NCBI GenBank assembly: GCA_903907905.1
Contig: CAIVPX010000096.1
Location: 1-32,769, forward strand
Direction: 5' to 3'
Length of the DNA: 32,769 nt
From: an uncultured bacterium
GTDB lineage: Bacteria > Pseudomonadota > Gammaproteobacteria > Burkholderiales > Burkholderiaceae_E
Part shown: piece after piece, positions 30,001 to 32,769 of the stretch
Position numbering within the stretch: the first letter of the stretch is position 1
Layout: the number at the start of each line of letters is the position of its first letter
The notes under the pieces: model-generated
Told to the model about the DNA's origin: nothing
The model's database searches: none
What the model saw: only the letters and a program-made list of their open reading frames with translations
Translations under genes and position numbers: made by a program

Positions 30001-32769
30001 ATCCGCCTCAAGTGGCGGTGTTGGTGTTACGAGCGCTGGCACGGGATCCGTCACGTTGACTGCCGCTGGAAGTGGTAGCGATGTGCAGGTCTTGCACGCG
30101 ATAACCCTCAACGGCGGTCGCCTGGCCTTGACCGCGGCACGCGACGTAAACGTCGCCGCGCAACTGAGCAACAGCACCGGTCAGATTGCCATCAATGCGA
30201 CGGGTGGAGACGCGCTGCTCAACGAGACGATTCAGACCGATGGGTTTATCGAAGTCGGTTCTGCACGCGACATCGTGCAGTTGGATGGAAAGACCATCCA
30301 GGCGACGGGTGCCAGCGGCCTGGGGGCGGTCAACCTGTTTGCGGGTCGAGACCTTGTACTCAGTCGCTTGGAGTCGCAAGCCAACTCGCTGCTTGAAGCG
30401 ACCGGTGGTGCGATCCGTGACGGGCTGACTGGCACTTTGAATGACAGTCAGGGCCAGGCCCGCGCCGAAAACCTGATCATCAGCGCAGGCAGCGTGGTGC
30501 TGCGTGCGGCGACGGGGATCGGAACCGGCGTGAAGCACCTGCTGACCGATGTTGCAGGTCTGGCGGTGTCCAACCAAGGCAGCGGTGGTGTCTTCATCAC
30601 GGAACGTGATGACCTGATCGTGTCGGGCAGTCACGGCAGCGGCAGTAACGCGATCGACGTGGCGGCAGATGCCTCGCCTACCAGCTTGGCCGATGCCAAC
30701 GGTGCGCTGGTGTTGGTGTCCAGCGCAGGCAAAATCCAGGTCAGCGGCCCGATCCTGGTGAGTGGCAACGTGCTGCTCAAGACCTTGGCCGCCGGTAAGG
30801 GGTTGCTGGTCGAATCCGACATCACATCGACGGCGGGCAGCATCGAACTGAGTTCGGCCCACAACGTCGTCATTGAAGATGCCCTTACCGAAAACTACGC
30901 CCCCACGATTGATGCGAAGGCACTGGGGCAGGCAGTGCGGATCTATGCGGCAAGCGGCTTGAGCATGCAGGTGGACGCTCAGGTGGTGGTCAACGATGGC
31001 TCGATCAGCCTCGAGGCTACAACCGGTGACCTCAAGCTTGGGATTCTGAAAACCGGGACCCAGGGCGCAGCCCGATTGGTCGCCACGACGGGTGCCATTA
31101 CCGATTCGAAGAATGACGACGCTGATGCTCGCCGTGAGGGCAACCTCCTCGGCGGTCAGTATGAGTTGATCGCCGCCATATCAATCGGCGCGGCCGACCG
31201 TGTACTGGAGAGCGAGGCGGTACGGATTGGCTTCACCGCAAGCAGCGGCGGCGTGTTCTTGCGCGATGTTGATTCGATCGAGATTGGCGGATTGCAGAGC
31301 TTCCGGTCGGTCGGGGTGGCGGCCACGGGCGCCGGCTCGAGCCAAACGGTCGACGCTGCCAGCGCGAGCGCAGCCGGCGCCGCTGTGGTGATTCAGGCTG
31401 GCAGTCGCTCCACCAACGATTTGACCCTTAGCTCGGGTCTGAGCGCCGGTGCGTCACTCCTTCTTCAGGCGGCGGGTGCTATCAACCTGTCAGCCGACCT
31501 GAGCGCGGGGGCCTCCCTTAGTACGCTCGCCGGTACGTCGATCAGCGTGAGCGCTGGCACAGATCTCTCGGCTGTGGGCTCGGTTGATGTTGCGGCAGGC
31601 AAGGGCAACTTGACCATGGCGGCCAGTGCCACGCTTGTGGCGGGCACAAACGCCCGCCTGGATGCGGTCGGCGACATCGCACTCGGTCGTCTGACTGCTG
31701 ATCGCATCAGTCTGATAGCGACCGGCCTGATCTCGGACGTCGATGCCACGGGCGACAGCGTTGTCAATGTAACGGCCGATGCGCTGCGCGTCAGTGCTGC
31801 CGGTTTTGGGTCGGGCACCAACGCGGTGGAAATTGATGTGCCGCTGGTCTCGGCCGCAGTGAGTGCGCAAGGCATGTTTGCGGCGAGCGTAGGCGATGTG
31901 TTGCTGGGCAATACCAATGCGCTCAGCGTTGGAAGAGTGCAGTCCGATGGCGTAACCCTGCATACCGTTATGGATGCCAGCCAGATCGGTTTGACCAGTG
32001 TGGGCGGCATGGTGAGCTTGAGAAGCGGCAGGGACATCGGCATGGCCGATGGAACGGTGCTGCGAGGCGATGCCGGGGTCAACTTGCATACTGTCCGCGA
32101 TCTGTCGATGGAGCAGTTGCAGGCCTCGGCTGGCACCGTCACGCTCAGTATTGGCGGGGCGCTGATTGACGGCAGCGGTGCCACTGACGTGAGCGGGCAG
32201 GGCTTCGACCTCACCGTTGCCGGCGTCGGCACCAGCGCTAACCCCTTGGCGATCGATGTCGCCACCCTCACGCTGAATGTGGGGGCGGGCGGGGCGTATT
32301 TGAACGAGACGAGTGCGCTCACGGTGAGTAACGCATCGGTCGGGGCAGCCTTCACGCTGAGCACGGGCGGAGCGACGATCCTGCAGACGGTCGTGGCCAC
32401 GGGTGCGGTGAATGTGACCGTCAGTGCTGGCGACCTGACGTTGGGGAGCCTGAGCGCGACGGGCCAGGCGGTGACGCTGAGCAGCCAGGGCGCGGTGCTT
32501 GATGGCGACAGCAGCACCGACATCACGGCCAGCAGCCTGACGATCGCGGCAGCGAGCGTGGGCAGCAGCACGGATGCGCTCGATACGGATGTGACGACCC
32601 TCACGCTCACCACGAGCGGCGCGAGCTATGTCAACGAGACGAGCGCGCTCACTGTGACCACTGCCTCAGTGGGTGCAGACTTTACGCTGACGACGGGTGG
32701 GTCGACGGTCCTGCAGACGGTGACGGCTGCGGGCACGGTGGGAGTGTCTGTTAGCGCGGGCGATCTGAC
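1..32769 (+). CDS. Giant multidomain surface/secreted repeat protein, internal fragment (open at both ends)
   Basis: One reading frame, with its first complete codon at position 2, stays open to the last base (about 10,922 codons). I translated it throughout and met no stop. Composition is that of an exported repeat protein: abundant Gly, Ala, Ser, Thr, Val, Asp and Asn, few Lys and Arg, and only one Cys noticed (3353-3355). In order it contains calcium-loop beta modules, amphipathic strands, RTX-like nonapeptides, beta-helix repeats, an AQ/LGY module array, a Tyr/Trp-rich island, flagellin-like repeats and further beta-helix. Known relatives by style are FHA-like, RTX and LEPR-XLL giant adhesins; adhesin or biofilm-matrix function is inferred. 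The N-terminal signal, the C-terminal secretion or anchor region and all expression signals lie outside. No frameshift is apparent, since motif phasing is kept from end to end. Confidence 0.95.
2..930 (+). repeat. Two adjacent variant beta modules with a 540-bp direct repeat
   Basis: The segment PDSDLTLTIDGSRGD is encoded at 2-46 and again, residue for residue, at 542-586. The following text is also closely similar at both sites (a GNL..DVFG....GDFGI pattern). Each copy then has a variant of the module found downstream: TAFAGAGDIGITL...DLGVALL near 230-300 and AFAGIGGNGDNPLGL...DMGLVLF near 749-822. Spacing is exactly 540 bases (180 codons), so these are in-frame tandem copies. The first module is cut by the window edge, and the array presumably continues upstream. 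These copies lack the Asp/Asn calcium loop present in later modules. Confidence 0.8.
1319..1610 (+). other. Beta module segment with calcium-type loop
   Basis: The segment reads MGPYF, then a loop NDTNDNGLFDAGE (1334-1372), then an NIDLGLVFM-type segment. The loop has Asp/Asn at alternating positions followed by Gly and a final acidic residue. This is the pattern of dockerin/EF-hand calcium loops, although no paired helix is obvious. It opens the best-preserved series of modules. The segment ends with YVNQGGEW-type sequence, which also recurs as NQG..W near 2777-2794. Confidence 0.7.
1610..4634 (+). repeat. Five tandem ~200-residue calcium-loop beta modules
   Basis: Module starts, marked by an acidic DFKSSFG-like segment, fall at 1610, 2195, 2819, 3449, 4061 and 4634. 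Spacings are 585, 624, 630, 612 and 573 bases. Each module runs: DFKSSFG-like start, a TG..PI.LDY stretch, a strand resembling FVFIQGSFAF, a GPYF or related segment, AIGFAV..LDLGL, and then NQG..W or a related end. Calcium-type Asp/Asn loops occur at 2561-2596 (DSDGDGRITVND), 3749-3784 (DSNNDGYVIDHD) and 4367-4399. Modules with GPYF replaced (near 1930-2030 and 3164-3280) lack the loop. The regular length argues for one folded unit duplicated repeatedly. I do not recognise a named domain. The only Cys noticed in the window lies here. Confidence 0.75.
4634..5588 (+). repeat. Diverged beta modules with amphipathic helical insert
   Basis: Module marks continue: FVDFSTVDDGG at 4634, FADFVYFQGDFKL near 5016-5054, and NLFVGSG...IGFGMQDLDLAIGVY near 5290-5396. 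Spacing is looser here because of an insert at about 4830-5240. That insert has short segments likely to be helical (LRDALDGVKDALKNV, then LDSVLDLATNKLLETIAGS). The GPYF segment has become GSGNPDF without a calcium loop. The region probably belongs to the same fibre block but breaks the regular packing. No family is recognised for the insert. Confidence 0.6.
5978..6064 (+). repeat. Dockerin/EF-hand-like calcium repeats, run 1
   Basis: About three copies of an Asp/Asn-Gly-x-Leu-Asp-x-Gly-Glu-Asp unit are present (GNGRLDQGED, NNNKLLDPGED, PDGTLD). Alternating D/N at loop positions 1, 3 and 5, a Gly at 6 and a terminal Glu/Asp are typical calcium ligands. The run sits just after GIGGPY, where neighbouring modules carry one short loop, so it looks like local expansion of that loop. 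Calcium binding is inferred from family knowledge. Confidence 0.75.
6383..6673 (+). repeat. Dockerin/EF-hand-like calcium repeats, run 2 (longest)
   Basis: Ninety-seven residues contain about eight consecutive units of the type N-G-x-L-D-x-G-E-D, for example GNGKLDPGED, KNGVLDSGED, GNGTLDAGED and RNGRLDNSVSED. The run interrupts a beta module directly after an INFKESNSF segment and before a GFALPAGG segment. It therefore lies between the module's DFKSSFG and TG..PI landmarks. Such runs usually rigidify on calcium binding, which fits an extracellular fibre. The DNA copies differ in codon choice, so the expansion is not very recent. Confidence 0.85.
7577..7711 (+). repeat. Dockerin/EF-hand-like calcium repeats, run 3
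   Basis: Forty-five residues hold four units of the same loop (EDVNGNGLLDNGED, GNGMLDLLED, QNGRLDPGED, GNSALDD). The run follows TIDFSKSTWKRP and precedes GYAIATGNPYEPIVLDY. That is the same module position as the longer run at 6383-6673. Calcium binding is inferred from the ligand pattern. Confidence 0.8.
7712..9417 (+). other. Long amphipathic beta-strand domain
   Basis: About 570 residues of alternating hydrophobic and polar positions, with phrases such as AELELKPLAKLGVTGSLGL, FDVEFSGRISVIDNVFKLEF and GPLHLNAGASLLL. It contains few Pro, no Cys, and many Leu, Ile, Phe, Asp and Lys. Strands of 8-12 residues follow one another with short Gly/Asp turns. It differs from both the calcium modules upstream and the beta-helix downstream, and opens with an LDYKSNFLRIYGEF phrase that ties it to the last module. 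It could be a large beta-sheet or beta-solenoid block. Lipid-transfer-type grooves built from similar strands exist in other families, but nothing here proves such a role. Confidence 0.6.
9614..10012 (+). repeat. RTX-like Gly/Asp-rich calcium-binding repeats
   Basis: Nonapeptide-like units GGxGxDxhx appear in irregular order: GGSGNDSFYIG, GGEGRDSFLIQG, GGAGDDEFASG, SRGNDRFSGGAG, GLGNETVATG, GPGADTVILRGG and GEGGDTVLLDP. This is the haemolysin-type calcium-binding pattern that folds into a calcium-filled beta-roll outside the cell. RTX proteins are usually exported by type I secretion with repeats near the C-terminus. Here the block is internal, with thousands of residues on both sides. The segment 9418-9613 before it (MEGDTLVLNVGDAAGRYG...) looks like a short capping or linker domain. 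Confidence 0.8.
10013..11560 (+). other. Filamentous-haemagglutinin-like beta-helix segment 1
   Basis: Short strands rich in Ser, Thr, Val, Ala and Gly alternate with G-D/N turns (KSTDLSLNASGTVNVAGSNF, LRLITSGSVVSASGIEATG). This is the texture of right-handed beta-helix domains in FHA-like adhesins. A distinctive phrase, LADGFSEIRIGGANAS, lies at 10769-10813 and recurs far downstream. The segment follows the RTX block directly and gives way to a helical linker near 11560-11770. Adhesive or spacer function is inferred. Confidence 0.65.
11561..11776 (+). other. Predicted alpha-helical linker
   Basis: The sequence turns from beta-helix to Leu/Ala/Asp-rich text with likely helices (YFDSILDRKIETVLTGQAAL, then AAIADLNSGTLSNDLKTLI). 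It leads straight into the first AQ/LGY module. No family is recognised. It may be the N-terminal cap of the module array. Confidence 0.5.
11777..13245 (+). repeat. Array of seven 'AQ-LGY' modules, unrecognised repeat family
   Basis: A phrase F.xLTxAQxxVVxxxLGY occurs at 11777-11830, 12095-12148, 12242-12307 (degenerate), 12485-12538, 12677-12730, 12878-12931 and 13070-13123. Between copies stand an F/Y-x-N-P/A segment and a second hallmark D/N-Y-x-N-x-x-I-x-W, often followed by a P-A/E-A-G-T-A-F phrase. The last W phrase (GGDYRNDQMAWG) closes the array near 13245. Late copies are 192-201 bases apart (64-67 residues); early ones are spaced 147-318. Each unit probably forms a short helix (LTxAQ...L) and a small beta hairpin. 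I know no named domain for it. The array sits between beta-helix blocks, so it may be a flexible or ligand-binding section. Confidence 0.75.
13319..13354 (+). other. Single calcium-type Asp loop
   Basis: DSDNDGVVEQLE has Asp/Asn at loop positions 1, 3 and 5, Gly at 6 and Glu near the end, matching an EF-hand or thrombospondin type 3 style calcium loop. It lies at the junction between the AQ/LGY array and the beta-helix. Calcium stabilisation of the joint is a reasonable inference. Confidence 0.5.
14786..14977 (+). other. Flagellin/FliD-like insert domain
   Basis: The 64 residues read TDLLALVADVQAAINSTL, then VRVRDFNGRLQLVSGGYEFSL, then AQRLGLSQIG. This order of a helix with aINstL, a dGrLqLvS strand and a final LGLS phrase is typical of flagellin insertion and FliD hook-associated repeats, and resembles the array at 22115-26370. 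Here a single copy interrupts beta-helix sequence. The family match is by eye only. Confidence 0.55.
17183..18985 (+). other. Non-repetitive Tyr/Trp-rich island (~600 residues)
   Basis: Residues about 5728-6328 differ sharply from both flanks: many Tyr, Trp, Phe, Gln, Arg and Lys, few tandem repeats, and Gly low. It starts with ENYTTVAETITTVVGYEKV and ends with PITATETVLKTVVTTD, two similar Thr/Val-rich arms of the type T.A.ET..T.V. Within it are the LGY pair at 17342-17572, an acidic aromatic patch DDDNGYYSGGYY (18176-18211), a W-rich patch from YWADWVNLGEW (18404 on) and NYYDYTYQWTSKW (18752 on). It is probably a globular domain displayed on the solenoid, perhaps the ligand-binding or enzymatic head. 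No catalytic motif is recognised. Confidence 0.65.
17342..17572 (+). repeat. Two distant copies of the AQ-LGY module
   Basis: A partial copy, MDVVLTQIGYYNPN, begins at 17345. It is followed by VDYSNSAVDW (about 17432-17461), then a fuller copy FTGLNDAQRTAVLKYTGY at 17519-17572. The hallmarks and their order match the array at 11777-13245, about 4 kb upstream. The module thus also occurs at the entrance of the aromatic island. Divergence is high, so the relation rests on the conserved Leu-Asn-Asp-Ala-Gln and Gly-Tyr pattern and the Tyr-x-Asn...Trp partner. Confidence 0.65.
18986..22114 (+). other. Filamentous-haemagglutinin-like beta-helix segment 3
   Basis: Roughly 1,040 residues of solenoid texture (GGKISLSGKLQAAQTLNLRA, GNISLYNTGGLTVTRAQ, GDVSITSTGGRVLETFV). 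It carries the GLGTSALPLHTRVNSLSL version of a G.GT..NP..IDV..L phrase at 20099-20152. It also holds a paired Asp-loop region, DFTGDGQTTDTV and DFNLDGDFADSISE, at 21245-21346 that could bind calcium. It follows the aromatic island and leads into the flagellin-like array. Spacer or adhesin role inferred. Confidence 0.65.
21245..21346 (+). other. Paired Asp/Asn loops, possible calcium site
   Basis: Two phrases about 57 bases apart, DFTGDGQTTD and DFNLDGDFADS, share a D-F-x-x-D/G-D-G core with acidic or amide residues at alternate positions. They resemble calcium loops elsewhere in the protein but are isolated within beta-helix sequence. Calcium binding is inferred. Confidence 0.45.
22115..26370 (+). 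repeat. Array of about a dozen degenerate flagellin/hook-like domains
   Basis: The unit of about 80-110 residues reads: LxF....L.xGxxYxVTVNGxxY, a helix with TWxxxLxxLxxxI, then a strand LTLTAxxxxxxFTVSG. Clear copies start near 22121, 22397, 22910, 23990, 24923, 25197, 25690 and 26085. Diverged or partial copies lie near 22628, 23270, 23460, 23735, 24265, 24752 and 25482. Landmarks are VYQVTVNGTTYSATV (22172 on), SWNAILTSLASKIQ, TWASVLGAFETSIE, WSQIFNAFSDALN and WTSILNKLKSLLD. The pattern is that of repeats shared by flagellin/FliD-type and phage-tail-like proteins. Copies are far more diverged than the last modules of the window. Some lack the helix (23270) or the N-terminal half (25482). 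Confidence 0.65.
26371..32200 (+). other. Filamentous-haemagglutinin-like beta-helix segment 4
   Basis: About 1,940 residues of Ser/Thr/Ala/Val/Gly-rich strands (GDIAIEADGNITIGTISG, GSIELSSAHNVVIEDALT, GNLTMAASATLVAGTNARL). One less repetitive stretch near 27860-28190 contains aromatic residues (WLTVVQSANPTAYHPEIDW) and may be a small insert. The segment carries two GF(S)..IGGAN-type phrases (28562-28621 and 29432-29491) and several G.GT..N...DV phrases (27503, 30515, 31802). The solenoid probably forms the distal or proximal stalk. Its direction on the cell cannot be told. Confidence 0.65.
32222..32769 (+). repeat. Recent 110-residue tandem repeat, cut by window end
   Basis: The phrase NETSALTV recurs at 32303 and 32633, exactly 330 bases apart. 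Aligned sequence after each is nearly the same: ASVGAxFTLxTGG.T.LQTV.A.G.V.V.VSAGDL. Before each stands V.TLTL....GA.Y. Between them is GQAVTLSSQGAVLDGDSS. The frame is kept and the second copy runs off the edge, so more copies probably follow. DNA similarity is higher than between other repeats in the window, which points to recent duplication or gene conversion. Confidence 0.85.

Noticed and set aside
31465-32613. A 382-codon open frame on the - strand, Ser/Ala/Val/Leu/Pro-rich
   Set aside because: It is the exact reverse reading of the Ser/Thr/Ala-rich beta-helix and its tandem repeats; its periodicity comes from the + strand.
1-32769. Assignment to a named family such as LEPR-XLL protein, FHA or an autotransporter
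   Set aside because: The diagnostic N-terminal and C-terminal regions are outside the window, so only a general resemblance can be stated.

Overview
The window is the inside of one gigantic gene. Reading codons from position 2 on the + strand (2, 5, 8 ...), I can translate from the first to the last base without meeting a stop: about 10,920 codons, open at both ends. Neither the start, ribosome binding site and promoter nor the stop and terminator lie in the window. No second gene, RNA gene, insertion sequence, CRISPR array or intergenic gap interrupts it. DNA is GC-rich with a strong preference for G/C in third positions. The protein is rich in Gly, Ala, Ser, Thr, Val, Asp and Asn and almost free of Cys. 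This suits a secreted or surface-exposed giant adhesin or matrix protein of a Gram-negative, probably proteobacterial, organism. The exact taxon cannot be read from the window. Residue numbers below count from the codon at position 2.

Layout: (1) 2-7711: tandem beta-rich modules of about 180-210 residues. Each has an acidic segment resembling DFKSSFG, a FVFIQGSFAF-like strand, a GPYF-type segment often carrying a short calcium loop, and a DLDLGL-like segment. In three places the Asp/Asn loops expand into runs of dockerin/EF-hand-like repeats. (2) 7712-9417: a long stretch of alternating hydrophobic/polar strands. (3) 9614-10012: glycine- and aspartate-rich RTX-like repeats. (4) 10013-11560: filamentous-haemagglutinin-like beta-helix repeats. 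(5) 11777-13245: seven copies of an unfamiliar 'LTxAQ...LGY / DYxN..xxW' module. (6) 13355-17182: beta-helix with one flagellin/FliD-like insert. (7) 17183-18985: a non-repetitive, Tyr/Trp-rich island of about 600 residues that carries two more LGY modules. (8) 18986-22114: beta-helix. (9) 22115-26370: about a dozen degenerate copies of a roughly 90-residue flagellin/hook-protein-like domain. (10) 26371-32769: beta-helix, ending in a recent 110-residue tandem duplication that runs off the window.

The likely picture is an extended, calcium-stabilised fibre on the cell surface, built from stacked repeat blocks with globular blocks spaced along it. Secretion by a type I (RTX) or two-partner route is plausible, but the ends that would decide this are outside the window. 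The overall look recalls the very large proteobacterial proteins annotated as LEPR-XLL or filamentous-haemagglutinin-like. The most promising new material is the LGY module, the 600-residue island, and the parallel expansion of calcium loops at equivalent module positions.
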